Shown here: one piece after another, positions 15,406-24,377 of the stretch
How positions within the stretch are numbered: position 1 is the stretch's first letter
How the letters are laid out: each line of letters starts with the position of its first letter
Source: an uncultured Bacteroidales bacterium
GTDB taxonomy: Bacteria > Bacteroidota > Bacteroidia > Bacteroidales > Muribaculaceae
Direction of reading: 5' to 3'
Assembly (NCBI GenBank): GCA_900542185.1
Contig: UQMZ01000017.1
Coordinates: forward strand, 1 to 64,000
Length of the DNA: 64,000 nucleotides
Notes under the pieces: generated by a model
The model's database searches: none
Told to the model about the DNA's origin: nothing
Seen by the model: only the letters and a program-made list of their open reading frames with translations
Program-made: the position numbers and the translations under genes

Positions 15406-17178
15406 ATGAAACAAACATTACTACTTGGCGCAGCCGTATTGATGACTGCACAGTACATGAACGGTGAACTGACACCCACCAAGATGGAGGACGCACAGTT
15501 CACGTGCATCTCCGCCGACGGCAAGATGGCAGGCTCCGACCTCATGGGACGGATCACATTGGTAAATCCTCAGAACGGCAAGGTTCTGTACAGCTACCCG
15601 GAGACGGTGGACGACATGACCGCCTATACCCTGAGCAATGGCAACGGTCAGGGCATCTCGGACACAGGTGTGGTTCTGTGCACACGAAATGACAACGACG
15701 TGTGCTGGTGGAAAGCCGGCGAGTTTCACTCTCTTGTACCCCTTGTCACCGATGATGCGGTCACTAACGGAGTTAACGGCATCACACCCGATGGTCTGAC
15801 CATCTGCGGTCATTGCGGCCTCAAACCCATGTCGACCGACGACAGCCTCACCCCTATGTCCGTGCCTGTGATATACAAGCTCAAAAGCGACGGCACGTAC
15901 ACCGAAGCCATACAGCTTCCCTATCCCGAGAGAGATTTCACGGGCCGTGTACCCCAGTATGTGATAGCCACGAACATTTCGAATGACGGCCGCGTCATCG
16001 CGGGTCAGGTTCTGGATTCCTCGGGAGCCATGCCGCAGCCGATTCTGTGGAAACTGAACAGCAACAACGTCTGGACCTACGAGACATTAGGCATCGACCA
16101 GCTCAACCCGGACCATGTAGTGTTCCCGCCGTTCCCCGACATCGAGCCCAAAATGCCTCAGGCAGAGAATTTCATGAGCCCAGAGGGATTAGCGGATTAC
16201 AACGAGGCTTATCAGGCCTGGGCAGCAAGCGGATACACCGGTGAAATGCCGGAATACACCGACTATATGACGGATGAGGAACTTGCCGCCTACAATGCCG
16301 CAATGGCCAAGTACAATGAGGAAATGGCGGTATACCAGCCTCTGGCAGACGCTTTCAACGAGGTATGGTATTCCTTCCTGGACTCGGGCAAGGGCACGAT
16401 TTTCGAATTCAATTCCACTTCACTGAGTCCCGACGGCAAGCTGTTGATGCAGATGGAGCAGAAGGAGATTCCGACCGATGACCCGATGTCCTGGTTCCCC
16501 ACCGTCACCAAGTACGGCACTGCCGTGTTCAATCTGGAGAACGGGAAGTACAAATCGTATGGGGTGGGCCAGAACAGCCAGCCGTCGCGGATTATGGCCG
16601 ACGGCACCGTCATAGGTTCGGTGCAGGACGAAATGCTGGGCACACGCCGCGCCACCATCTACAAACCCGCCGACTGGGCTACTGACAATGCCCCCGAATT
16701 CGGCTGGCTTGACGAGTATGTCAAGACCAAGAACTCCGAGATATACGACTGGATGAAGGCCAACATGTGCGCGGATTTCGAAGTAGAAGACTGGGATGGA
16801 AATGTCACTACCTATAAAAACGTATGGTTCACCGGCTTCCCATTGGCCACTCCCGACATGAACACCATCATCTCCACACAGGAGAACACGTTCGACTGGA
16901 GCACGGAGGCAATGGCATTCGGATTCTGCATGCCGTTCCAGGAGACATCGGGCATCCGTGACGTGGCCGGCGAGGGCAACATGACCGTCAAGGCACAGCG
17001 AGGCGGCATGATCGAGCTGCAGGGCGTCCGGGACGTTAAGGTCTATGACGCACAGGGCCGTCTCGTTTACGACGCCGAGAACGTCAACGGTTCGGTCAGC
17101 ACTGGCCTGAAAGGTGTCTGCATAGTACGCGCCACGGGCATGGACGGCGACGTCAAGACCATTAAGGTGAATTTCTGA
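15406..17178 (+). CDS. Secreted protein with repeat (propeller-like) body and T9SS-type C-terminal sorting-like domain
   Basis: 590 residues. The N-terminal signal peptide MKQTLLLGAAVLMTAQYMNG is followed by several repeats of the form CISADGKMAGS, GISDTGVVLC, GITPDGLTICG, NISNDGRVIAG and SLSPDGKLLM. These resemble extracellular HAF/WD40-like blades. Around residues 245-310 a Pro/Tyr/Glu/Ala-rich insert contains the near-repeats YNEAYQAWAASG and YNAAMAKYNEEMAVYQ. The last ~70 residues (VKVYDAQGRLVYDAENVNG...KTIKVNF) match Por-secretion type A C-terminal domains. Role not recognised. It is monocistronic, between its own promoter and the terminator at 17207-17243. Confidence 0.75.
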   Translation: MKQTLLLGAAVLMTAQYMNGELTPTKMEDAQFTCISADGKMAGSDLMGRITLVNPQNGKVLYSYPETVDDMTAYTLSNGNGQGISDTGVVLCTRNDNDVCWWKAGEFHSLVPLVTDDAVTNGVNGITPDGLTICGHCGLKPMSTDDSLTPMSVPVIYKLKSDGTYTEAIQLPYPERDFTGRVPQYVIATNISNDGRVIAGQVLDSSGAMPQPILWKLNSNNVWTYETLGIDQLNPDHVVFPPFPDIEPKMPQAENFMSPEGLADYNEAYQAWAASGYTGEMPEYTDYMTDEELAAYNAAMAKYNEEMAVYQPLADAFNEVWYSFLDSGKGTIFEFNSTSLSPDGKLLMQMEQKEIPTDDPMSWFPTVTKYGTAVFNLENGKYKSYGVGQNSQPSRIMADGTVIGSVQDEMLGTRRATIYKPADWATDNAPEFGWLDEYVKTKNSEIYDWMKANMCADFEVEDWDGNVTTYKNVWFTGFPLATPDMNTIISTQENTFDWSTEAMAFGFCMPFQETSGIRDVAGEGNMTVKAQRGGMIELQGVRDVKVYDAQGRLVYDAENVNGSVSTGLKGVCIVRATGMDGDVKTIKVNF

Positions 17179-17206
17179 TTCGATTCGAACTAATCAGACA
17201 TAACTG

Positions 17207-17249
17207 GGATGCGCCGGGCGTAAGGATTCCGGCGCATCCTTTTCTTTTT
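17207..17249 (+). terminator. Terminator after the secreted protein
   Basis: A perfect 11-bp stem, GGATGCGCCGG (17207-17217) with CCGGCGCATCC (17229-17239), followed by TTTTCTTTTT. Confidence 0.9.
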
Positions 17250-17311
17250 ACATGAAAACAGCTCCAAGGGAGGTCCGGAATATGTTGAAAAACACTGAAA
17301 CACCGCACATT

Positions 17312-17343
17312 TTTGGTAAATTGACAAAAAAATTGTAATTTTG
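17312..17343 (+). promoter_or_regulatory. Promoter for tRNA-Arg and downstream operon
   Basis: TTTG 17312-17315, a 20-base spacer, TAATTTTG 17336-17343. The tRNA starts 62 bases later, and no second promoter is evident before the DUF177 gene. Confidence 0.75.
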
Positions 17344-17405
17344 CAGTTGCTATTTGCATAAGGGCGCCTCGGAGCAACGCAAATCAGCATCAAGATGGAA
17401 TACAA

Positions 17406-17477
17406 GCCTCTGTAGTTCAACGGATAGAATAGAAGTTTCCTAAACTTTAGATAGGGGTTCGATTCCCCTCGGAGGTA
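17406..17477 (+). tRNA. tRNA-Arg, anticodon CCT
   Basis: A full cloverleaf can be drawn by hand. Acceptor 17406-17412 pairs with 17470-17476 (two G-T pairs), D-stem GTTC/GAAT, anticodon stem GAAGT (17432-17436) with ACTTT (17444-17448), loop TTCCTAA with CCT at 17439-17441, a four-base variable region, T-arm GGGG-TTCGATT-CCCC, discriminator A17477. The 3' CCA is not encoded. It reads AGG codons. The DUF177 gene begins 34 bases downstream, so a shared primary transcript is likely. Confidence 0.95.
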
Positions 17478-17511
17478 CCCGATATAAACAGGACCAAGAA
17501 TCGACGACAGC

Positions 17512-18051
17512 GTGGGAAAGTTTAGCGCATACAAGGTTGATCTCGCCGGCAAGGCCGACGGGCACTACGAGCAGGATTTCGTAATCGACAAGGCGTTCTT
17601 CGAGAATATGGAGAACAACGACATCCTGTGGTCGGACGTTCATGTCCATCTGGACATGGACAAGCGCAACGACGCATATCATTGCGTGTTCCACTGCAAG
17701 GGAAAGCTTCAGATACCGTGCGACCGCTGCCTCGACCCTATGGACCACGAGGTCGACACAGAGTATAAGGTAACCGTTAAATACGGCGACGACTTCGACG
17801 ACGGCGCCGACAACCTGCTGGTGATACCCTACAGCAACAAGTACCTGAACGTGGCGTACATGCTGTACGACACCATAGTGCTGACCATCCCCATCCGCCA
17901 TGTGCACGCCCCCGGCAAGTGCAACCGCGCCATGCTGGACGCCCTGCGCAAGCACCGCGGCGCCGGCGCCGACGACACCGACGACGAGGAGGTGGAGGAA
18001 GTGCGCGACCAGGCACGAAGCGAGGCCGAAGCCGATATGAACGAAGACTGA
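17512..18051 (+). CDS. DUF177 (YceD-like) protein
   Basis: 179 residues with a GTG start. The next in-frame ATG lies about 30 codons in and would remove the conserved opening GKFSAYKVDLAGKADG, so GTG is preferred. The domain core contains CDRCLDPMDHEVDTEYKV, with the C-x2-C usual in DUF177, and IRHVHAPGKCN. The C-terminal 30 residues are strongly acidic (DDTDDEEVEEV). DUF177/YceD sits directly upstream of rpmF in most bacteria and is linked to 23S rRNA and ribosome maturation. Here rpmF follows after 48 bases. Confidence 0.9.
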   Translation: MGKFSAYKVDLAGKADGHYEQDFVIDKAFFENMENNDILWSDVHVHLDMDKRNDAYHCVFHCKGKLQIPCDRCLDPMDHEVDTEYKVTVKYGDDFDDGADNLLVIPYSNKYLNVAYMLYDTIVLTIPIRHVHAPGKCNRAMLDALRKHRGAGADDTDDEEVEEVRDQARSEAEADMNED

Positions 18052-18099
18052 CCCCCTCCCCTCACGATTAGATAACATAATAAAAAACTAAATAGAACA

Positions 18100-18273
18100 A
18101 TGGCACATCCTAAACGCAGACAATCGCATACCCGTACGGCGAAACGCCGCACCCACGACAAGGCATTGATCCCCACCATCGCACTGTGTCCCAACTGTGG
18201 CGCATGGCACGTGTTCCACACTATATGCCCCGAGTGCGGATATTACCGCGGCCGTCAGATCATCGAGAAATAA
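18100..18273 (+). CDS. rpmF: 50S ribosomal protein L32
   Basis: 57 residues, typical length. The N-terminus MAHPKRRQSHTRTAKRRTHD is basic and followed by a zinc-binding C-x2-C pair (CPNC) and a second one (CPEC), then GYYRGRQIIEK. It lies in the conserved order DUF177-rpmF-fabH and is probably cotranscribed; fabH starts 56 bases downstream. Confidence 0.97.
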   Translation: MAHPKRRQSHTRTAKRRTHDKALIPTIALCPNCGAWHVFHTICPECGYYRGRQIIEK

Positions 18274-18329
18274 TTCCTCTCCCAACGGCAACACACCTCA
18301 AAGCATAAAGCAGAAACCCAGACAGAGAC

Positions 18330-19328
18330 ATGACACACGCAAAGATCAGCGGCATAGCATCGTATGTACCTGAGGACATACTCGACAACGAGATGTTGTC
18401 GAAAATGGTGGATACCAACGACGAGTGGATCACCACCCGCGTGGGCATCAAGCAGCGTCGCATCCTTAAGGACGAAACCAAAGGCTCGAGCTATATGGGC
18501 ACCGAAGCCGTCAGGAAACTGTTGGCACGTACCGGCGCTCAACCCGAAGACATCGAATTGCTGATATGCGCCACCTCCAATCCGGACTACCGTTTCCCAT
18601 CGACAGGATCGATCATAGCGCATGACTCTGGCCTCGTGAACGCATACGCCTACGACATACAGGCCGCCTGCGCCGGATTCATCGTCTCCATGCAGGCCGC
18701 ACGCGCCTATATCCAGGCCGGCCTCTACAAGAAGGTGATAGTGGTATGCGCCGAGAAGATGTCGAGCATGACCGACTATCAGGACCGCGCCACCTGTCCG
18801 CTGTTCGGCGACGCGGCAGCCGCCGTGTTGGTGGAACCCACCGACGAGAACGTCGGCGTGATGGACGGTGAATTCCATGTGGACGGCGAGGGCCTGCCTC
18901 ACCTGCTGATGAAGGCCGGCGGTTCGGCCAAACCCGCTACCGAACAGACCGTCAGGGACCGCGAGCATTACGTTTACCAGGAAGGCCGCATCGTCTACAA
19001 GAACGCCGTGCGCGACATGCTCAGCTCGTCGCAGTCCGTAATGAAGCGCAACAACCTGTCGGTAGACGACGTGGACTGGTTCGTGCCCCATCAGGCCAAC
19101 CTCCGCATCATCGAGGCCGTGGGCGGTCGCATCGAAATCCCCGAGGAGAAGACCCTGGTCAACATCCAGCATTACGGCAACACTTCAGCCGCTTCGATAC
19201 CCTTGTGTCTCGACGAATTCCGTCACAAGCTCAAGAAGGGCGACCGCATCGTGATGACCGCTTTCGGTGCAGGTTTCACATGGGGCGCGATGTATCTGGT
19301 CTGGGCATTCGATACGCCCGAGGACTGA
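18330..19328 (+). CDS. fabH: Beta-ketoacyl-ACP synthase III
   Basis: 332 residues. The thiolase-fold catalytic triad is complete: Cys114 (QAACAGF), His254 (PHQANLRI) and Asn284 (HYGNTSAAS). It condenses acetyl-CoA or another short acyl-CoA with malonyl-ACP to start fatty acid synthesis; in Bacteroidota branched primers are often used, which cannot be read here. It lies in the rpmF-fabH-era-der cluster. A 15-bp perfect hairpin follows, so part of the transcription may stop before era. Confidence 0.96.
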   Translation: MTHAKISGIASYVPEDILDNEMLSKMVDTNDEWITTRVGIKQRRILKDETKGSSYMGTEAVRKLLARTGAQPEDIELLICATSNPDYRFPSTGSIIAHDSGLVNAYAYDIQAACAGFIVSMQAARAYIQAGLYKKVIVVCAEKMSSMTDYQDRATCPLFGDAAAAVLVEPTDENVGVMDGEFHVDGEGLPHLLMKAGGSAKPATEQTVRDREHYVYQEGRIVYKNAVRDMLSSSQSVMKRNNLSVDDVDWFVPHQANLRIIEAVGGRIEIPEEKTLVNIQHYGNTSAASIPLCLDEFRHKLKKGDRIVMTAFGAGFTWGAMYLVWAFDTPED

Positions 19329-19361
19329 TCCGACGGAGTTCACTCTCAGCATAAGCATCAG

Positions 19362-19398
19362 GAGGGTGTGTCAAAATTACATGTTTTGACACACCCTC
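19362..19398 (+). terminator. 15-bp perfect hairpin between fabH and era
   Basis: GAGGGTGTGTCAAAA (19362-19376) pairs with TTTTGACACACCCTC (19384-19398) around a 7-base loop. Strong stem, weak T-tract. It could be a terminator, partial attenuator or mRNA stabiliser. Confidence 0.75.
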
Positions 19399-19517
19399 TA
19401 TCGCATATTTTGATTCCGGCGCGCGAACCTTGCAGCCGCGCCTTGGGTTTTATCTATGAGTATGTTCCGTGACCGTGCGACCCGGAACACATCCCCGATA
19501 TAAAAACCCATACGACT

Positions 19518-20510
19518 ATGAATACAGAAGAAACAACACGGGAAGAAGCCATGATCAACGCCGACGGCACTCCCGCAGCGATAGAAGTTACGACAGAACC
19601 CGCGGCACAGACCGCCGACGTGGCCGAAGGACACCGCGCCGGTTTCGTCAACATCGTGGGCAACCCCAACGTAGGCAAATCCACGCTGATGAACAAGCTG
19701 GTGGGCGAACGCCTCAGCATCATCACCAGTAAGGCCCAGACCACGCGCCACCGCATCATGGGCATCGTCAACACGCCGGAATACCAGATAGTGTATTCCG
19801 ACACTCCCGGCGTGCTGAAGCCCAAGTACAAGCTGCAGCAGTCCATGCTGGAATTCTCGGAAGGCGCCCTCACGGACGCCGACGTACTGGTATATGTGAC
19901 CGATGTGGTGGAGGATCCGGAGAAGAACAAGGATTTCCTGGACCGCGTGGCCAAGGAGAAGGTACCGGTGCTGTTGGTGATCAACAAGATCGACCTGATC
20001 AAGAACCAGGCCGACCTTGAGGTCCTGGTGGACAAATGGAAGGCCCGTCTGCCAAAGGCCGAGATATTCCCCACATCGGCCACCGAGGACTTCAACGTCA
20101 ACAACCTGCAGAAACGCATCGTGGAACTGCTGCCGCCGTCGCCGCCGTTCTTCGGCAAGGACGCGCTGACCGACAAGCCGGCCCGCTTCTTCGTAACCGA
20201 AACCATCCGCGAAAAACTACTGCAGGACTACGACAAGGAAATTCCATACAGCGCCGAGGTTATTGTGGAGAAATTCGAGGAGAAGGAGAATTCAATCCAC
20301 ATCATGGCCGTGATATACGTGGAGCGCGACTCGCAGAAGGGCATCATCATCGGCAAGGGTGGCGCCAAGATCAAGAAGGTAGGCATCCAGGCCCGCGAGG
20401 ACATAGAGAAATTCTTCGGCAAGAAGGTATATCTGGAACTTTTCGTCAAGGTGGAGAAAGACTGGCGCAACAAGGAGAAGAAGCTGCGCGAGTTCGGATA
20501 TATGGAATAA
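19518..20510 (+). CDS. era: GTPase Era, ribosome assembly
   Basis: 330 residues, about 30 more than usual because of an N-terminal extension of some 45 residues rich in Thr, Ala and Glu. An in-frame ATG at 19551 would shorten it but still leave an extension. G1 is GNPNVGKST, G3 is DTPGVLKP, G4 is NKID. The C-terminal KH domain includes VIYVERDSQKGIIIGKGGAKIKKVG, with the RNA-binding GKGG loop. Era binds the 3' end of 16S rRNA during 30S maturation. der follows after 52 bases. Confidence 0.96.
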   Translation: MNTEETTREEAMINADGTPAAIEVTTEPAAQTADVAEGHRAGFVNIVGNPNVGKSTLMNKLVGERLSIITSKAQTTRHRIMGIVNTPEYQIVYSDTPGVLKPKYKLQQSMLEFSEGALTDADVLVYVTDVVEDPEKNKDFLDRVAKEKVPVLLVINKIDLIKNQADLEVLVDKWKARLPKAEIFPTSATEDFNVNNLQKRIVELLPPSPPFFGKDALTDKPARFFVTETIREKLLQDYDKEIPYSAEVIVEKFEEKENSIHIMAVIYVERDSQKGIIIGKGGAKIKKVGIQAREDIEKFFGKKVYLELFVKVEKDWRNKEKKLREFGYME

Positions 20511-20562
20511 TGCGACTCTTAAGGAGTGTATTTCACAAGGACTGTAACTCACAAGGATTACG

Positions 20563-21879
20563 ATGAGTAAGTTAATAGCAATAGTAGGGCGGCCAAACGT
20601 GGGCAAATCGACCCTGTTCAACCGTTTGACGCAGACCCGCAAGGCCATCGTGGACGACACGGCGGGCACCACCCGCGACCGTCAGTACGGCAAGGTGGAC
20701 TGGTGCGGCCAGGAGTTTTCCATCGTGGACACGGGCGGCTGGGTCGTGAACTCGGACGACGTGTTCGAGGAGGAGATCAACAAGCAGGTACACATCGCCA
20801 TCGAGGAGGCGGACGTGATTCTGTTCGTGGTTGACTGCACCACGGGCGTCACCGACCTTGACGACAAGGTGGCTCAGATACTGCGCCGGTCCAAGAAACC
20901 GGTGATTGTGGTGGCCAACAAGGAGGACGTGGGACAGGCCCGCTACAACGTGGCTGAATTCTACAGCTTCGGCCTTGGCGATCCCATCGAGGTGTCGTCG
21001 GCCAACGGCTCGGGCACAGGCGACCTGTTGGACGAGATTGTCAAGGACATGCCCGAAAAGGAGGACGAGGAGGAAACCGACGAGAATGTGGCCAAGTTCG
21101 CCATCGTGGGACGCCCCAACGCCGGCAAGTCGAGCCTGATAAACGCCTTCATCGGCGAGGAGCGGCACATCGTCACGGACATAGCCGGAACCACCCGCGA
21201 CTCGATATATCACAAGTACAATAAATTCGGCTTCGACTTCTACTTAGTGGATACCGCCGGCATCCGCAAGAAGCAGAAGGTGAACGAGGACATCGAGTAT
21301 TACTCGGTGATCCGGTCCATCCGCGCCATCGAGGGTTCGGACGTGTGCATCCTGCTGATTGACGCCACGCGTGGCATCGAGGCCCAGGACGGCAACATCT
21401 TCGGCCTGATACAGCGCAACAAGAAGGGACTGGTGGTGTGCGTCAACAAGTGGGACCTGGTGGAAGACCGCAGCTTGGAGGCGCAGAAGCGGTACGAGGA
21501 CGCCATCCGCGGCAAGTTCGCCCCCTTCACCGACTTCCCCATCCTGTTCACCTCGGCGCTGACCAAACAGCGCATCTACAAGGTGCTGGAGACCGCCGTG
21601 CAGGTTTACGAGAACCGCCGCCGCGTCATCCCGACCGCCAAGCTGAACGAATACCTACTGGAGGTAGTGGCCGAGACGCCCCCGCCCGCCAACAAGGGCA
21701 AATACGTGAAGATAAAGTACGTGACAATGCTGAAGGAAGCGATAATACCCACGTTCGTATTCTTCTGCAACCTGCCGCAATGGGTCAAGGAGCCCTATCG
21801 CCGCTTCCTGGAGAACCGCATCCGCGATCACTGGGACTTCCACGGCACCCCCATCTCCATCTTCATGCGCGAGAAATAA
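20563..21879 (+). CDS. der: Double-domain GTPase Der (EngA), 50S assembly
   Basis: 438 residues with two tandem G domains and a C-terminal KH-like domain. The first P-loop is GRPNVGKST, with DTGGWV and NKED; the second is GRPNAGKSS, with DTAGIRKK and NKWDLVE. Der is essential for large-subunit assembly in studied bacteria. It ends exactly one base before the stop codon of the convergent DAHP synthase gene, with no space for a terminator between them. Confidence 0.97.
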   Translation: MSKLIAIVGRPNVGKSTLFNRLTQTRKAIVDDTAGTTRDRQYGKVDWCGQEFSIVDTGGWVVNSDDVFEEEINKQVHIAIEEADVILFVVDCTTGVTDLDDKVAQILRRSKKPVIVVANKEDVGQARYNVAEFYSFGLGDPIEVSSANGSGTGDLLDEIVKDMPEKEDEEETDENVAKFAIVGRPNAGKSSLINAFIGEERHIVTDIAGTTRDSIYHKYNKFGFDFYLVDTAGIRKKQKVNEDIEYYSVIRSIRAIEGSDVCILLIDATRGIEAQDGNIFGLIQRNKKGLVVCVNKWDLVEDRSLEAQKRYEDAIRGKFAPFTDFPILFTSALTKQRIYKVLETAVQVYENRRRVIPTAKLNEYLLEVVAETPPPANKGKYVKIKYVTMLKEAIIPTFVFFCNLPQWVKEPYRRFLENRIRDHWDFHGTPISIFMREK

Positions 21880-22977
21880 CTACGGATTCGGTGCGTTCAG
21901 GATTTCGATCTGCTGGCGCACCGATTCTTCGTGTATGGCCGAGAGGATGACGCGCATGAACTCGGGGTCGAGGCCCATCGTCTCGCCGGCCTGGATGCGC
22001 GTGTCCATGATGTCGCCGTAACGGGCCGGTTGCACAGCAAGCATCCGGTGCTCTTTCTTGTACCGCCCTATCTCGCGACTCACCTCCATGCGGCGGTTCA
22101 ACACGTCCAGTAGCTCGCTGTCGATCTTGTCTATCTGTCGGCGCAGCATGTCGAGGCTTTCGGTGGTACCGTTGGACTCGCGCACCACAAGGCCGTCCAG
22201 TATTCGCTTCAGCTCCGCCGGCGTTACCTGCTGGCGCGCGTCGCTCAACGCCACATCAGGGTTGCAGTGACTCTCGATGATGAGTCCGTCGAAGCCCATG
22301 TCGAGGGCCTTCTGCGACAGCGGGGCAATCAGCTCCCGCTTGCCGCCTATATGGCTCGGATCGCAGATGATGGGCAGCTGCGGGTAGCGACGGCGCAGCT
22401 CCAGAGGAATCTGCCATTGGGGCATGTTGCGGTACAGTTGCGCGCCGTATGCGGTGAAGCCGCGATGAATGGCGCCTAACCGCCGCACTCCGGCGTTATA
22501 CATACGCTGTAGCGCGCCTATCCATAGCTCCAGATCGGGATTGACAGGATTCTTTACCAGCACCGGTCCCTGAAACTTGCGCTCGGCAAGCGCGTCGGCA
22601 ATTTCCTGCACGGCGAAAGGATTGGCCGATGTGCGTGCGCCTACCCACAGAACATCGATACCGCCGTCAAGAGCGCATTCCACATGATGACGTGTGGCTA
22701 CCTCGGTGGCCGTCTGCATACCGGTCTCTTCCTTGACGCGGCGCATCCACGGAATGCCGGCCTCGCCTACGCCCTCGAAACCGCCCGGGCGTGTGCGCGG
22801 CTTCCACAATCCTGCGCGGAATATCCCGATGCCGTCGGCTGCAAGTTCCCGCGCCGTGGCAAGCATCTGCGCCTCGCTCTCGGCGCTGCACGGGCCGGCT
22901 ATCACTAACGGACGCCTCCCTTCCAATGCTTTTCCGGTAAACAACGGCTCCAATTCTTTCATTTCGCTATCTGCCAT
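21880..22977 (-). CDS. Bifunctional DAHP synthase / chorismate mutase type II
   Basis: 365 residues. Residues 1-260 form an AroF-type DAHP synthase (KDOPS-like family): VIAGPCSAESEAQM, GAGLWKPRTRPGGFEGVG-like FRAGLWKPRTRPGGF, ICDPSHIGGKRELI and IIESHCNPDVALSDARQQVTP. Residues ~270-360 form an AroQ-type chorismate mutase helix bundle (LDMLRRQIDKIDSELLDVLNRRMEVSREIGRYKKEH). The fusion is usual in Bacteroidales. The synthase joins PEP and erythrose-4-phosphate; the mutase makes prephenate and can confer feedback control. A TAATTTTG box lies 4 bases before the ATG. The stop codon abuts that of der. Confidence 0.94.
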   Translation of the reverse strand: MADSEMKELEPLFTGKALEGRRPLVIAGPCSAESEAQMLATARELAADGIGIFRAGLWKPRTRPGGFEGVGEAGIPWMRRVKEETGMQTATEVATRHHVECALDGGIDVLWVGARTSANPFAVQEIADALAERKFQGPVLVKNPVNPDLELWIGALQRMYNAGVRRLGAIHRGFTAYGAQLYRNMPQWQIPLELRRRYPQLPIICDPSHIGGKRELIAPLSQKALDMGFDGLIIESHCNPDVALSDARQQVTPAELKRILDGLVVRESNGTTESLDMLRRQIDKIDSELLDVLNRRMEVSREIGRYKKEHRMLAVQPARYGDIMDTRIQAGETMGLDPEFMRVILSAIHEESVRQQIEILNAPNP

Positions 22978-22981
22978 ACCC

Positions 22982-22989
22982 CAAAATTA
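22982..22989 (-). promoter_or_regulatory. -7 box abutting the DAHP synthase start
   Basis: The minus strand reads TAATTTTG, ending 4 bases before the ATG at 22977, the same spacing as at ruvB. It suggests a leaderless or nearly leaderless transcript. Confidence 0.45.
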
Positions 22990-23116
22990 CTGCTTTTCCC
23001 GATTTTTTCCAACAAAGTTCCTGTTTTTGCCACGTCACTGCAAGTTTATTGCAGTCGTTTATAAAAAATTAAGAATAAAAAAGTGCTGAAAATTAGCATT
23101 GAGCCGCATTTTATTG

Positions 23117-23124
23117 TAACTTTG
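23117..23124 (+). promoter_or_regulatory. -7 box upstream of recA
   Basis: TAACTTTG, 38 bases before the recA ATG. No convincing -33 element at the expected distance, and no LexA-type palindrome was noticed. Confidence 0.5.
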
Positions 23125-23162
23125 TGAATGCAAAAATTAGATAACTAAATAATACAAAATAT

Positions 23163-24374
23163 ATGGCAGTAAAGAAGAAAACCTCCAAGGAAGCGGCCGG
23201 CGGTCCGTTGAACGACCGCGCGCAGAAGCTGAAGGCTTTGGGCGTGACCATGGAGCATCTTGAGAAGGATTTCGGCTCGGGCGCGGTGATGTGCCTGGGC
23301 GACGACAAGATACAGAATGTGGAGGCCATCTCCACGGGTTCACTGGGCCTTGACTATGCCCTTGGCGTAGGCGGGGTGCCCCGCGGCCGAATCACCGAGA
23401 TATACGGTCCGGAATCGTCGGGTAAGACCACGCTGGCCATCCACGTGATAGCTGAGGCCCAGAAGGCCGGCGGCATCTGCGCCATCATCGACGCCGAGCA
23501 CGCCTTCGACCGCTTCTATGCCGAGCAGCTCGGCGTGGACGTGAACAGTCTGTGGATAGCGCAGCCCGACAACGGCGAACAGGCCCTGGACATCGCCGAG
23601 CAGCTGATCAACTCCGGCGCCATCGACGTATTGGTGGTAGACTCCGTTGCCGCGCTGACGCCCAAGGCCGAGATCGAGGGCGAGATGGGCGACAAGAACG
23701 TGGGTCTGCACGCCCGCCTCATGTCGCAGGCCATGCGCAAGCTGACCGGAGTAATCTCCAAGACACGCACCTGCTGCATCTTCATCAACCAGATACGCGA
23801 GAAGATTGGCGTGACGTTCGGTAACCCCGAGGTGACCACAGGCGGTAACGCGCTGAAGTTCTACAGCTCGGTGCGCATCGAGATCCGCCCCAGCAGCGTC
23901 ATCAAGAAGGACGACACCCCCATAGGCCGTCTGGCCAAGGTAAAGGTGGTGAAGAACAAGGTGGCGCCTCCATTCATGAAGGCCGAGTTCGACATCATGT
24001 TCGGCGAGGGCATCAGCCGCTCGGGCGAGATTGTGGACCTTGGCGTGGAATACGGCGTGCTCAAGAAATCGGGTGCCTGGTTCAGCTATAACGGCACCAA
24101 GCTCGGACAGGGCCGCGACGCGGTGAAGAACGTGATAGCCGAGAATCCCGAACTGGCCGAGGAGCTGTCGAAGCTCATCATAGCCAAGATGAACGAGGCG
24201 CGCGACTCGAAACGCAAGCCGGGCAATCCCTTCCTGCCCAACCCCGACGCCAAGCTCGTTGAGGAAGACATGGAGCGCGAGGACGAATCGCTGCTTGACC
24301 GCGAGGCAGCCGATTCCGACGCGCCGGAAGACCTGTTCGGCGACGACTTCGACGACATCGACATCGGGAAGTAA
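23163..24374 (+). CDS. recA: Recombinase RecA
   Basis: 403 residues, longer than the usual ~350 because of an acidic C-terminal tail (EEDMEREDESLLDREAADSDAPEDLFGDDFDDIDIGK in parts). Walker A GPESSGKT is at residues 82-89, Walker B VLVVDSVAAL, DNA-binding loop L1 EIEGEMGDKNVGLHARLMSQA, and L2 around NQIREKIGVTFGNPEVTTGG. Family function: homologous recombination and DNA-damage response. Acidic tails of RecA are known to restrain DNA binding; this one is longer than in E. coli. Monocistronic, followed by two hairpins. Confidence 0.98.
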   Translation: MAVKKKTSKEAAGGPLNDRAQKLKALGVTMEHLEKDFGSGAVMCLGDDKIQNVEAISTGSLGLDYALGVGGVPRGRITEIYGPESSGKTTLAIHVIAEAQKAGGICAIIDAEHAFDRFYAEQLGVDVNSLWIAQPDNGEQALDIAEQLINSGAIDVLVVDSVAALTPKAEIEGEMGDKNVGLHARLMSQAMRKLTGVISKTRTCCIFINQIREKIGVTFGNPEVTTGGNALKFYSSVRIEIRPSSVIKKDDTPIGRLAKVKVVKNKVAPPFMKAEFDIMFGEGISRSGEIVDLGVEYGVLKKSGAWFSYNGTKLGQGRDAVKNVIAENPELAEELSKLIIAKMNEARDSKRKPGNPFLPNPDAKLVEEDMEREDESLLDREAADSDAPEDLFGDDFDDIDIGK

Positions 24375-24377
24375 TAG

